A DNA stretch of 64,000 nt from Hemileia vastatrix (taxonomy: Eukaryota > Basidiomycota > Pucciniomycetes > Pucciniales > Zaghouaniaceae), in contig JASXTE010000002.1 in NCBI GenBank assembly GCA_030280995.1, positions 33,259,683 to 33,323,682 on the forward strand. Direction: 5' to 3'. Below are positions 45,505-56,440 of this stretch, one piece after another. Numbering within the stretch: position 1 is the stretch's first letter; every line of letters begins with the position of its first letter. The notes beneath the pieces were generated by a model. The model worked only from the letters and a program-made list of their open reading frames with translations, ran no database searches and was not told the DNA's origin. Made by a program: the position numbers and the translations under genes.

Positions 45505-46800
45505 TCATAGTTCCCGTAGGGGTGTAATTGATGGTAAATTCATTGCGGTTGGCTTGTTCACGAAGCCAACAAACCCTGGTGTTGATATGTTGAGTCCTAT
45601 GTTGATAGAAAGGATTGAGGGCGAGATTAATTGCCCCCTGATTGTCCCCATAAGCTTGACTCTAATGATGTCTATATTGAAGTCATGGAAAAGCTCTTTT
45701 GTCCAAAGGAGGTCTTGTCTGCAATCATTCATTGAATAGTATTTGGATTCAGAAGTGGAGAGTGAGACGGATTGTTGTTTAGATGAGCGCCAACTGACAG
45801 GACCAAGGTGAAACACTGCAGTGCCAGAAGTAGATTTGGAATCTGTAATTTTATTGTAGTCTGGATCCTGGAACCCAACTAGATTCCCAATGTTGCAGTC
45901 CTTGACATTGCCAATAGTGAGGCAATGTTCTTTGGTGAATTGTAAATATCTTAAGATGTGTAAGAAGGAAATTATTTGTTGATCGGTAGGGTCATTGAGG
46001 TACTGAGCAAGTGAACTAGCAGCAAATGCTAGGTCGGGGCAAGTACAAAGAACTAGGTAGTTAAGTAAACCAATGGCATGACAATAATTAATTAGATTAA
46101 TGAGTTTTTGTGAATCATTTTTGGTGAATTGCGAGTTAGGAACCAGAGGGGTTGAGACAGGATGACATTCATGAAGAAGTTTCTTGATGTATAATTGCTG
46201 AGACAAATGAATAGTTTTCAGGTTTCTATCACGAATTACTTTCATTCCTAAGACCAATTAAAGTTCCCCTTGGTCATCCATGTCAAAGGCCTTAGATATT
46301 TTATCTTTGAATGATTGAACGGATGGGCCACCGATGATCATATCATTGACATGAATAAAAATGTAGCATGGGTTAGTAGGACCGTTGTTGATGAAGAGAC
46401 AAGGATTGGATTTACTAGGTTTCAATCCTATTCTGGAGAAGAATGTGGTGATTTTACGGTACCAGCATGGTGGGCTTTGCTTAAGGCCATAGAGCAACTT
46501 TTTAAGATATAAACAGTGATTGTGATTTTGAGGAGAATAACCATTGGGAAATCTGAGATATAGATCTTCATCTGGTTTGCCATGCAAAAATGCAGATTTC
46601 ACATCCATCTGGTGTAATTCCCAGTCCTTATAGGCAGCCACACCAAGTAAGAAACGCAGTGTGACTAGGCGTCCAGTGGGGGCGTACGTTTCATTGTATT
46701 CTGTTCCCTTGATTTGAGAGAAGCCTTGAACACATAGTTGGGCCTTGAATTTGATAATTTTCCCCTCAGAATCGGTCTTTTTCTTGAAGGTCCAGGTAGT
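45505..46800 (-). pseudogene. copia-3 reverse transcriptase and RNase H, inactivated
   Basis: 46258-46641 covers RT (WELHQMDVKSAFLHGK, then CLYLKKLLYGLKQ) and reads IHVNDMIIGG where copia has HVDD or YVDD, so a catalytic Asp is Asn. 45505-46257 continues to RNase H (GLLNYLVLCTCPDLAFAAS, then STSGTAVFHLGPVSWRSSKQ and LSTSESKYYSM). Upstream 46650-46800 holds further RT sequence (VQGFSQIKGTEYNETYAP). A short frame break separates the parts. Confidence 0.88.
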
Positions 46801-46845
46801 ACCGGGTAGTGTTTGTGTTTAGGTAGGGGAGTCTCTTCCCATACT

Positions 46846-48384
46846 TCATGTTTTTTCTATACTAGCTAGTTCAGATTGTATGGCCTTAAGCCATTCATCG
46901 CTTTCATTTGATTTTAAGGCTTCATAATAATTTCTTGGAGTGTCAAGGGGGGTGACAATTAGATTGATCGGATTACCTCTTCTATCAGTGTTGATAACAT
47001 TTGATGTATCAATTTCAGATGAAAATTCATGGGGAGGTCTAATATTTTTGTCAATATAAGTATAGTGTTTATTAGATGAAGGTGTTGTGAGACTTTTGGA
47101 AGGTAGAATGATTGCAGAGGAGTTGAAAATAGTATCTGGGAGATTATCATCTTCAAGATTATTGTTAGGTTTGGGAATATGTGACTCTTTTATAGAGAAA
47201 TTAGGAGGATAATCCAGATCTGGAAAGACTAGAGTGTCTATTGGTTCACCCTTGGAGATCGTTCGAGCTAAAGTAAATGAATTGAGAAATTTCACATTGT
47301 GGGTGATATGAATTTGGTCAGTAGATGGTGAGTAAACTAAGTAATTAATATGTCCCTCACAGTAACCCAGGAATATGCCTTCTTCTCCACTACTGTCAAA
47401 TTTACCATTTTGTTGATGTTTTTGTAGGTAGAAGATAATGTCAGATCCAAAGGAGTGGAGTTTTTGAGGAACCTTGACAGAGTCATTGTGCCATGCCTCC
47501 CAAGTTTTCTTATGTTCTTTGAGAGCTGATGAGGGTAATATATTTAGTAAGAAAGTAGCTATGTTTACAGCTTCAGCCCACCAATAGGAGTCTAATCCAG
47601 ATTCAATTAGTAGACAGTGTGCCTTCTCTACAATGGAACGGTTTCCTCTTTTGGCAATAGGGTTCTGTTGAGGCAAGTAGGGAGCAGTGTGTAAATGAAC
47701 GATACCGTTATTCTTAAGATGATGTTTGAAGGATTTACTCGTTAATTCTCCTCTATTGTCAGAAACAATACATTTGATTTTGCGTCCCAGCTGATTTTCC
47801 ACTAGTTTTTGATATTCTTGGAACTTTTCAAAAGTTTCAGACTTTAGCTCTAGAAAATAGATGTATCAGAACCTTGAATGGCCATCAACAATTTGGAAGA
47901 AATATGATTTTCCTCCTTTAGATTTGGGAGTAATTGGCCCACACAAGTCCATATGGATCACATCAAGTGGATATTCAGGAGTCGGGAAGGTACCGAAATA
48001 AGGTAAAATATGGGATTTAGCAAGTGCGCAAGTTTTTCAAATGAAGTTGGAAAAATTCAAACATGGAAATAGTTTCTCCATGGTTTGATTACTTGGGTGA
48101 CTATATTTATGATGAAGAGATGTTAAATCCTCAAGAACTGTAAGGAGTGAATTTGAAATATTATGAATAGAATGATGAAATATTGGAAAACTAATAATTC
48201 CCCCGGAGGTTGAGCATTCAATGAGAGTGTTGTCCTTGTCCACTACTTTAAAAATGCCAGTGTCGTTAAGGAGACTCCAGCCATTGAGTAGTATGTCAAT
48301 GACTGAAATGAGAGTGATTTCTATAGAAGGAATGTACAAAGCCTTCTCAATACTGAATAAGCGGCTGGATGATGTGGTAAACAA
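46846..48384 (-). pseudogene. copia-3 integrase, inactivated
   Basis: The GAG-pre-integrase region (LHHKYSHPSNQTMEKL) is followed by IHMDLCGPITPKSKGG with the first Asp. The second region is CIVSDNRGELTSKSF, and the third reads NPIAKRGNRSIVEKAH where the family has Glu before RGNR, so the catalytic Glu is Lys. At least two stops lie near 48037 and 47860. The C-terminal half is open for 318 codons. Confidence 0.88.
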
Positions 48385-48471
48385 AATTTTTCCTTGTCAA
48401 AGGGCAAAAACTTCTTCCCCATTTGCCAAATTCAGAGATATTTTTGTAGGCTTAAATTGAGTGAACATAGA

Positions 48472-49444
48472 TCAATTGTTAAAGATTGAGTATGATGTGC
48501 CACTGTCCAAAATGGCGTAATTATCAGGTAAGTCAGAGAATACGGAAAGAGCTTTATGTTGATTCTCATTATCTTTGTTTTCCCTCTCTTTCTTCCTTTT
48601 AAGAAATTCATCTCGCTTTTCTGGGTGAAGTTGAAAACAGCTGGCTTCAGAATGCGGAGGGAGGGGATCTTGTTTGCCCTTGGAACAAAATTGTTTGGTC
48701 TTAGAGTCCACCGCTAAGACCATCCCAGTAGAAGTCCCAGTGTGATTAAGTGCCTTTTGACAAGTAATTTTAGCTTTGATGCCAGCAAAAATACTTTCGA
48801 TAGTCAGTCTCTGATTAGTAATATTGTATTTGCTGAGAATAATGGTGGCAGCCATTTGGTAAGATTCCAGTAATATATTGAGAACATAATTTGCCATAAT
48901 ATATGACAAAATATTTTCCTTGAAAAGGTCTGGAGCTACATCGCGAAGTAATTTAATAGTCCCTTGAAACTTTTCCATAGCAGTGATAAGGTTACTTTTG
49001 GTGAATTTGATTTTGAATAATTTGTTCACTACATAGGAGCAGTTCTGACTTGATTTTGAGGCATAATGGTTTTTGATTTGAGTCCACAGCATTGTCATCA
49101 AGTATAAATTTGTGCTGGTTTGCCCTGTCCATGTACATCTTTATTATGGTGTTTGTTTGACATTGCTTTAATTTGAAAAGGGCTAGTAGTTCAGCATCTG
49201 TAGGTACGGGGCAATTTTTGTCAAGAAACTGGTCCAAGTTTTGTACAGTCAACACATACTTCAGGTCGGTCTTCCATGTGCTGTATTTCTTATCATTTAG
49301 TTTCTCAATCCCCTTAATTTCGGAAAAATTAGATGAATCCTGTAAGTAGGTAAAATTGGGAGGTTGAGATACTGAAGGTTCAGTCATGGCGGTACATGTA
49401 GATTGAGTTGAAGACCTGGGTGATGATGCTGATGTATTAACCAA
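48472..49444 (-). pseudogene. copia-3 gag and protease start, frameshifted
   Basis: 49444-48992 opens MVNTSASSPRSSTQSTCTAM and the copia gag pattern KLNDKKYSTWKTDLKYVL. A frameshift near 49090 moves into 49101-48472, with gag C-terminal sequence and the protease motif AILDSGTSYSIF near the end. The usual CCHC knuckle is not recognisable. Confidence 0.8.
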
Positions 49445-49479
49445 ATTGGGAGTAGCCAGATTTAAATAAGTAGCTGGGG

Positions 49480-49496
49480 CGCTGGGCCCATAACCC
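49480..49496 (-). other. copia-3 primer-binding site, initiator tRNA-Met anticodon arm
   Basis: Directly inside the 5' LTR the minus strand reads GGGTTATGGGCCCAGCG, complementary to the anticodon stem-loop of eukaryotic initiator tRNA-Met (CTGGGCCCATAACCC). Copia-type elements are known to prime from a half-tRNA of this kind. Confidence 0.85.
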
Positions 49497-49871
49497 TGAT
49501 AAGATTAAACAAAAGTTAGATTTATGAATTAAATGGACAAGTGGACAAAAGGGACAATTGGACATGGACTGTGGACTAGAGAAGGGACAAAACTTAGAGG
49601 GAAAAGTATATCAAGAAAGTACAATGAGTCAATAAATAAAATAATATAAAAGAGAAAAGAGTATAAATGGATGAAGATAGCAATACACTTCCTTCATCTT
49701 TAAATAGTGCTGCTTTATAACTAAGCTAGGTTTTAGCAAAAAGATGCAACGTGCGTAACTAAATAGCTATGTTGTCTAAAATTAAATATGAATAAAGATA
49801 TAAGTCTATATAACTATGGCTACAAGTAGATATAAGTGTATATATATATTAATATGGGGTATATATTTACA
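49497..49871 (-). repeat. copia-3 5' LTR
   Basis: 375 bp, partner of 45033-45407 with very few differences, which indicates a recent insertion. The AGAAA duplicate follows at 49872-49876. Confidence 0.92.
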
Positions 49872-50282
49872 AGAAACATAAGTGTAAAAAAAATCACTTG
49901 TGACCATGAGAATTTTTTTTCTCAAAAAAAAATTGTGAAAAAACAGAAAAAAAAATGAAATAAAAAATCATTTTTTCAGAGAAAAAAAAATTGAAAAACA
50001 TAATTTCCCATAGTTGCAAATTATTTTTCTTACACTTATTTTTCTCACATATTTTTTTGCACATATTTTTCTGACACATATTTTTCTATCCTTATGTCCC
50101 TCCCTAAAATATCCCCAACTCGCACTGAATATCCCCATCAGGGATATCTCACTTGGTGTGTAGTGGGTAGTGTTTGTGGCACAAGGTTTTGCACATAAAT
50201 ATAAAGAATCTTTTGAAGAGACTTTCGCACCTACACCAACTTTCACTTCACTTCTTTAGCTTTTTACACTTGCAGAAAAAAA

Positions 50283-50678
50283 CAATTGGCACTTACAATC
50301 TTTTGATGTTGTTGGTGTTAATTTAAATAGTCCAATAGCAGAAAAGGTATATGTTAAACAACCAAAGGTTTTTGAACAGTGTAATGGTCATACAACCAAC
50401 TGATTTTATTTCACAGATAGGTGCCCTAATTCATGTAGATCAAGGTACACAACCAGATATCAGTTTTTCCATTAAATATCTTGCAAGGTTTGCCAGTCAT
50501 CCTGATGAAAATCACTGGCATGCTTTAAATAATTTAATACAATATGTCAGTAAAACAAAAAATTCACATTTCAAAATCACACCTCCTAGAGATGAACAAG
50601 TCAAAGTAAATTTTTTTGCCAATTCAGCCTCACAGGGTGAAGGATGGTGAGCTGCACATGAAAATATAATTGCAATTT
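50283..50678 (+). pseudogene. copia-0 RT fragment and RNase H N-terminus
   Basis: NWHLQSFDVVGVNLNSPIAE is the copia RT core, but the stretch containing the catalytic box is deleted. 50351-50650 continues with IGALIHVDQGTQPDISFSI, then LARFASHPDENHWHALNNL and a stop after GEGW. Confidence 0.8.
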
Positions 50679-50797
50679 CACTATGACACATTTTTGTTTT
50701 GCCATGAGGCCCAACAATTACGCAACAGTTGTGCAACAGTTACAAAACAGTTATTTTTTGCACATAAGCCCTCTTAAGACCTTTAAGTTCTAAAAAC

Positions 50798-50908
50798 TGT
50801 TAGGCCTCAACTATGCCGCAGTCTCACATTGTATATAAAGTAGTAAATGAGTCATAAAGATCCAGATATCATCGTGAATAAGCATAGCTATCTACTTGTT
50901 TGCCAATA
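50798..50908 (+). repeat. copia-4 5' LTR (111 bp) and adjacent primer site
   Basis: It is followed by GGTTATGGGCC, complementary to the initiator tRNA-Met anticodon arm. Three of the six differences from the 3' LTR are CpG in the 3' copy and TpG or CpA here. Confidence 0.88.
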
Positions 50909-51420
50909 GGTTATGGGCCTTTAGTGCATCAATTTTTATCCATTTCTTATTATTTTTTTTATCTATCCATCTATTTGTTCCTAGACTACAATCCGGACTT
51001 GTCATTCATGACTCATACCCACTCATTGAAATCTTTCATAAAAAAACAAATTTTCTCATCTCTTTTCCCTTCTATCAATTTATCACTTTATTTTTTCTCT
51101 CTTTTTCTCTTCTGTCTTGTTTCCTTTTTTCTTTCTGTTTTTCATATCTTTTTCGTTCCTTCTTTTCTTTCTTAACAGGTGATTAGGTTAGGTTCCTTGC
51201 AAGAACCCAAACAAACGTAGCAGTGGGTGCACTCCTACTTGAAAACCTTTTTTTTCTTTACTTTTTTCTATTATTTCTTTTCCTTTTTTCTCATCATCTT
51301 CTTTTTTCCCTTTTACACTCACTACTTCAATAATTTTCTTCCTTCTTCCCTTTTCTTCTCTTATTTCTTTCTGTCCTTTTCATAAAAAAAAAAAAAAACT
51401 CTAACACGACAAAAATCAAG

Positions 51421-52073
51421 ATGCCACAATCCAGAAACACCGTCCCAGGACCTATGAAACAACAAAACTCCTCTCCGGAGACAGCAAAAACAGCTTGAAA
51501 ACCTTCAACAAACGCCTCAACCCAAAGGGCACTGCCTGAATATCCCAATGATGCCAAAGACAAGGACTTTCATCCATACATCGAACAACAAAACTTACAA
51601 CCCTCTGATGACGAAGAATATAGAGATCCTTGAGCTTCAGCATGCATTACAGCAAGGAAGCAAGTCGCCGACACCATATGAGAAGTACGCAAAGAAATGG
51701 TAAACTGGCCTACCAAATTAAAAGAAGACGGTTCAAACTTCAGGCTCTGGTATACGGAACTAAAAATCATTCTGAACGACTACGTAGGAGAGCCAGAATT
51801 CCTTACATGGCCTAATCCCTCAAACGGTTCTGCAAGAGAACGAATCAGCCAATCAATTCTCATCAACTTGGTGGAACTAAATGTTAAGACCCAAATTCTA
51901 TTGATGGTCCCAAGTACAGCAGCTTTCAAACACCTTCAACTTCAATAAAACGTACTCTCTAGATCAGGACAGCTGAACGCCCTTGAAAAAATCTTAAATG
52001 TACGCTCAAAAGATTTTCCAAACCCAATTGCAATGCCAACCTACATGCACAAAACCTAAGCTTCAATGACAAA
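51421..52073 (+). pseudogene. copia-4 gag N-terminal part with stops
   Basis: MPQSRNTVPGPMKQQNSS opens the frame. EMVNWPTKLKEDGSNFRLWY, then TELKIILNDYV is the typical copia gag pattern (UBN2/DUF4219-like). At least three stops are TGA codons where CGA (Arg) would fit, plus a TAA at LQLQ and a frameshift near 52060. The pattern fits C-to-T decay at CpG. Confidence 0.8.
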
Positions 52074-54221
52074 ATGCTAGCTGCCATATTTCAACGTGCC
52101 TTAGAAGACAACCCAAGACTCAGTGCTGACATGCTTCGAGAAGTTGAACTACTAGTCAAAATCACTTGTGTCAACCCATCTTCAACCACCATTCAAAGAA
52201 CTTTAACTGCGACATGGGGTAGATTAAAAAACAACAATGAGAACATAAGACTAAATACAAATATCATACCAACTGCTAACGTGCTATCCCCATTGGTCAA
52301 CTCCCAAGACACTGAAACCAATGATACCCTACAATCTACTTCACTAGCATCTCAACAATATGTTCAGTCACCAGAACCTTCTCTTTCAGCTGCAAGACTG
52401 ACAAGAACACCAACCTGTTTGAACTGCAACTCATTGGATCACTTCCAATCCAATTGTCCCAAACCACCTGTCTTTGGAATGAGAAACTGTCATTTCCCAC
52501 CCTCAATGGTACCACAGGGTCTACAACCGGTCTACCCCATGGTAATACAACCTTCATTCCTCCCGCCAGGATGCCACATGGGAAACTATTGCAACCCTTC
52601 ACCGAACAGACAAATGGATTCTTACAGACCCACTTACCCATCGCATCAAACCCCTCGCCCAGCCCCAAATATGCCAACTGCAAGGGCAAAAGCTGTTAAA
52701 CTCATTGATGACTCAGCAGAAGCAACAGCTGCAGCATTCCAACATCTCAATATCTTGCAAGAATATGCTTCTCAACCCCTCTTTGACATGGGTTCCACTA
52801 TCCACTTCTCTGGGAACATGAATGAGTTAGTTAATTTTGTGTTTTTCAAAATACCAATGGCAATGAAAGTAGCAACTGATGGTACAACGCCTTATATTAC
52901 AGGGAAAGGGACAGTCCAATTGATTGAAACAACTGGGCAAATTATCAATATTAGCCCTGTCTTTTACTGCAGTGAAGCTTCTGGTACGTTAATCTCCCCA
53001 GCCTCTCTCATCAAATCTGGCGCAAAAATCATCTCAACTAAGTCACATGATTTTCACATTGGTTTTAACAACAAAATAATCCTCACAGCTTTGTACATGC
53101 CACAAAAAAATCTATGGACCCTACCTGCTCCTATTACTACTCCTGTATATAATGTTCCATACAATTTTTTGACATCCAACATGGATATAGCAATGAATAA
53201 CATGTTCACACCAGTACCAAAGATTTATAACCTTGATTTGCCCACATCTTACCCTGAGCCATTCAAAAGAGCCAAAGACAAAGAAACCCTATACAATTGG
53301 CACTGCCTACTAGGCCATGCTAGTCTAAGGCAAATATGGCAAATGATCAAATTAAAAATAGCCATAGGCCTACCTGATGAATTGCCAGCTGGCTCCATAA
53401 TTTGTGATGCATGTCAGATGTGCAAAAGCAGAAGACAGTCATTCCTTAAGTCAACTGGCAGAAATCCCAAAAAGTTAGAAATAGTAAGTGCCAATATAAT
53501 AGGACCCATAGAGGAACTGTCTATTGACAACGGACTATATGCACTAACTCTCAGAGATCTGGCAACATCATACAGTGAATGCCATATTTTGCAGAACAAA
53601 TTGGAAGCCACAACAAGAATTATCAAAGTCTTAACCCGCATAGAAAACCTGACCAATTCTTTTGTCAAAATAATCAGGTCTGACAATGGAGGTGAGTTTA
53701 CCAACAATGCAATGAAAAAATTCCTTTCCTTGAAAGGAATCTTACACAAAAAATCCTTACCATACCATCATCAACAGAATGGAAACATTGAAAGATACAA
53801 CCACACAATAACTGAAGCTGGACGCACTGCCCTCTTTGCCAGTAAGCTACCAAAATCTTTTTGTAGTTTTGCTTTCAAATGGGCTTCTTACATATTAAAT
53901 AGGATTCCCAACATAATATCTGGTAACCAAACTCCCTATGAAGCAATGTTTGAAATCAAGCCTCAACTAGACCTACTTAAAAGATTTGGAGAAAAAGTGT
54001 ACGTTCACATACCAGAAGAAAAACGTCAAAAACTGGATCCTAAAGCAAAACAATGCTACCTAATAGGTTACCCAGCTGGCATGAAAGGTTGGCTATTCTG
54101 GGATCCAATAGAAAAGAAAGTAATAGCATCAGCTTGGGCAACCTTCGCAGATGGACAAACTACAACTTCCGACAAGATGTCCCTCGACTTCATAGTGAAC
54201 AACACAACTAGATCCCAATAA
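52074..54221 (+). CDS. copia-4 gag C-terminus, protease and integrase (715-codon open frame)
   Basis: It holds the CCHC knuckle CLNCNSLDHFQSNC (residues 115-128) and a protease-like site reading FDMGS at 238 where D-S/T-G is expected. The integrase zinc-binding site is His410/His415 with Cys444/Cys447. In the DDE core, Asp537 (RSDNGGEF) and Glu573 (NIERYN) have the expected 35-residue gap, but the first Asp is Asn474 (VSANIIGP). The frame is long, but both enzymes probably lack activity. No upstream AUG links it to the gag start. Confidence 0.88.
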   Translation: MLAAIFQRALEDNPRLSADMLREVELLVKITCVNPSSTTIQRTLTATWGRLKNNNENIRLNTNIIPTANVLSPLVNSQDTETNDTLQSTSLASQQYVQSPEPSLSAARLTRTPTCLNCNSLDHFQSNCPKPPVFGMRNCHFPPSMVPQGLQPVYPMVIQPSFLPPGCHMGNYCNPSPNRQMDSYRPTYPSHQTPRPAPNMPTARAKAVKLIDDSAEATAAAFQHLNILQEYASQPLFDMGSTIHFSGNMNELVNFVFFKIPMAMKVATDGTTPYITGKGTVQLIETTGQIINISPVFYCSEASGTLISPASLIKSGAKIISTKSHDFHIGFNNKIILTALYMPQKNLWTLPAPITTPVYNVPYNFLTSNMDIAMNNMFTPVPKIYNLDLPTSYPEPFKRAKDKETLYNWHCLLGHASLRQIWQMIKLKIAIGLPDELPAGSIICDACQMCKSRRQSFLKSTGRNPKKLEIVSANIIGPIEELSIDNGLYALTLRDLATSYSECHILQNKLEATTRIIKVLTRIENLTNSFVKIIRSDNGGEFTNNAMKKFLSLKGILHKKSLPYHHQQNGNIERYNHTITEAGRTALFASKLPKSFCSFAFKWASYILNRIPNIISGNQTPYEAMFEIKPQLDLLKRFGEKVYVHIPEEKRQKLDPKAKQCYLIGYPAGMKGWLFWDPIEKKVIASAWATFADGQTTTSDKMSLDFIVNNTTRSQ

Positions 54222-55852
54222 TTAACATCCAACAAACAACTTGGCAATTTTGAAGAAGAAGAATTGATGCTAGATCAAGACAGGACAGTTCTCTCCATTA
54301 TAGAAAACAGTGAGTTCTTTGCTAATGACACACCTAAATCATATACAGAGGCGCTAAAATCATCTCAATGCGCAGCGTAGAAAGAAGCTTGTGTAAACGA
54401 AATAAAAAATCTAACCAAAATGAATGTATGGACAAGAGAAACACCACCACCAGGATCAAGAATATTAGACGCTAAGTGGGTCTTTGCTGAAAAAATAACA
54501 ACATAAGTGGTAAATGCAAATTTAAAGCTAGGTATGTAGCAAAAGGTTTTAAACAAATAAAAGGTATAGACTACTCGTCTACTTTTGCACCAACAGCCTC
54601 TTTCACCGCCCAACAAATTATTCTAACAATTGCAGCATACAATAAATGGCCAATCCATGCATTCGACGTAACGGCAGCCTACCTACACAGTCCAATTGAA
54701 GAAACAGTTTGGGTATGTGATCCACCCGGTTTCAAACTAAATGATGGAAAGGCATATTGACTAAGAAAAGCACTCTATGGAACGTGTCAAGCGGCAAGAT
54801 GCTGGTGGCAACACTTCAGCAAACAGCTCAAAACAATAGGCCACGAGATGTCAAATTTTGACAACAGCATATAATTTTTAAAAAATAGTGCTACAAACGC
54901 AATGATATGGGTCCACGTAGATGATGGTTTAGTCACCGGTAACAACATCAACACCCTAAAAAAACTGGAACACGATTTAAGACAATCGTTAACAATCAAG
55001 TGGCAAGATGGTCTGGACGCAATTGTAGGCATCAAAATTGTGCAAGACAATAAAGGATTTCAACTAAGTCAACCAGATCTCATTGGTAAAATACTCAACA
55101 AACACCATCACACAAAACTAACACATCATCAACCACTAACAACAAACTTGAATCTCGCATCCTCCCCAAAAGACCACAACCCAATAAGACCAACAGAATT
55201 TCTATCAATCATTGGATCACTAAGCTACATTGCAACGGCAACTCGTCCTGACATAAGTTTTACAGTAAACCAACTAGCAAGACATGCAAAGAACCCTAAC
55301 AACGAACACTGGCGCGCTCTCAACCATCTGTTAGGATATATACAACATACGGAAAATAAAAAACTTTATCTCTACCCTGACACAAATAACGATCCACATC
55401 TCACTGTATATTCAGATGCTAACTGGGGCGGGGAATTTTCCCGTTCGACTGGTGGAATGACTATTTTTCTCTTCAATGCACTTATATTCTGGCAATCAAA
55501 AAGGATGCCTTCAGTCGCAACATCAACATGCCATGCTGAATATATGGCGTTGGCCTCTGCTACACAAATGGGCCTATGGATACAAAATCTACTAAGTGAT
55601 CTCATCAACTACGACAAACCATTCATAATTCGATGTGACAATCAGGCATCCATTAAAGTTTCAACAGACGAGACATCAAACAAAAGAACTAGACACAGTG
55701 GCCGGGAGTTTTATTTCATTAACGCACAACTCCACAAAAAGAAAGCAATTCTGGAATGGGTTCCAACAGTTTCTCAAAAGGCAGATATCATGACAAAACC
55801 ACTAAATAAACAATGCCACGAAAGAGAAAGTAAAGTTCTTGGTCTATCTTAG
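54222..55852 (+). pseudogene. copia-4 reverse transcriptase and RNase H, few breaks
   Basis: After TAA at 54219, 54240-54880 encodes RT with a TAG at 54378 (Trp expected), a frameshift near 54505 and stops near 54759 and 54872. Motifs are KARYVAKGFKQIKGIDYS and FDVTAAYLHSPIEE. 54902-55852 is open and gives WVHVDDGLVTGN with the catalytic box intact, then RNase H (VYSDANWGGEFSRSTGG, TSTCHAEYMAL) and the copia end ADIMTKPLNK. Confidence 0.88.
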
Positions 55853-56009
55853 TTTATAATAACACAAAAATATTTTCCTTTTATTTCCTTTTTTTTCATC
55901 TATTTTATTTTTTCTCTCTATCTCTTATCACACCGTTGTGTCTAATACACTACAATAACATACTACTATTATTATCAACGGTGGCTCAGCGCCTTGTCGA
56001 GGGGGCGGG

Positions 56010-56120
56010 TGTTAGGTCTCGACTACGCCGCAGTCTCACATTGTATATAAAGTAGTAAATGAGTCATAAAGCTCCAGAGATCATCGTGAATAAGCATAGC
56101 TATCTACTTGTTCGCCAATA
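56010..56120 (+). repeat. copia-4 3' LTR
   Basis: 111 bp, preceded by the purine tract CGAGGGGGCGGG and followed by AAAAC. It contains TTGTATATAAAGTAG, a TATA-like promoter element. Confidence 0.9.
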
Positions 56121-56187
56121 AAAACAACTGTTACATAACTGTTGCGTAATGGTTGCGCCATTGTTGCGCCCCAAGACGAAACAAGTA

Positions 56188-56423
56188 CAGCCATATTAGA
56201 AACAGTTGGTGCAAAAAAAAAATTGTGGACAGAGTCACCCAGCACTTTTAGCGCCTAAATCTGACATATCCTATCAGATTATTGTCAAAAAAACCTAAAA
56301 CTTTTACAAAAACGCTGAGGATTTGTCACTAGTGCCATTTCCTGTCGGATTTTGGCACTAAAAGTGCTGGGAAACTCTGCCCACAATTTTTTGTTTTCGC
56401 ACAAACCGTTTCTAATATGGCTG
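56188..56423. mobile_element. MITE Y: 236-bp TA-flanked (mariner-type) MITE
   Basis: Terminus CAGCCATATTAGAAACAG and its mirrored CAGCCATATTAGAAACGG are flanked by TA on both sides. A further inverted pair (CCCAGCACTTTTAG and its complement) lies inside. It is nested in MITE X, one of whose arms it splits. Confidence 0.85.
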
Positions 56424-56440
56424 TATTTGTTGCAGTGTTT

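Larger units (their letters stand above)
44928..49871 (-). mobile_element. copia-3: 4944-bp Ty1/copia retrotransposon
   Basis: LTRs at 49497-49871 (5') and 45033-45407 (3'), both 375 bp, have TG..CA-type ends (TGTAAATATATACC...CTTATCA). AGAAA is duplicated at 44923-44927 and 49872-49876. The left LTR is preceded by an extra 105-bp partial LTR copy (44928-45032). The order gag, protease, integrase, RT, RNase H on the minus strand is the Ty1/copia order. Pol carries stops and lost catalytic residues. Confidence 0.92.
44435..50165. mobile_element. Element B: composite CACTA MITE hosting copia-3
   Basis: Left terminus CACTATGCACCAAGTAAGAT, right terminus GATATCTCACTTGGTG then TGTAGTG. With copia-3 removed it is about 780 bp and contains two head-to-tail foldback cores (44475-44812 and from 44848), so it looks like a dimer that shares outer termini. 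No matching 3-bp duplication is visible (TTG versus GGT). Confidence 0.65.
50798..56120 (+). mobile_element. copia-4: 5323-bp Ty1/copia with very short LTRs
   Basis: 111-bp LTRs at 50798-50908 and 56010-56120 start TGTTAGG and differ at six positions. AAAAC is duplicated (50793-50797 and 56121-56125). Gag and pol follow on the plus strand in copia order. CpG is well kept, and stops and frameshifts are few. It is the youngest-looking retrotransposon together with copia-3. Confidence 0.93.
50679..56437. mobile_element. MITE X: CACTA-type, about 193 bp before later insertions
   Basis: The left terminus CACTATGACACATTTTTG mirrors CACTGCAACAAATACTTG (read through nested MITE Y) on the right. Inner arms carry repeated CGCAACAGTT words. 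TTT is duplicated (50676-50678 and 56438-56440). It now holds copia-4 and MITE Y. Confidence 0.8.
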
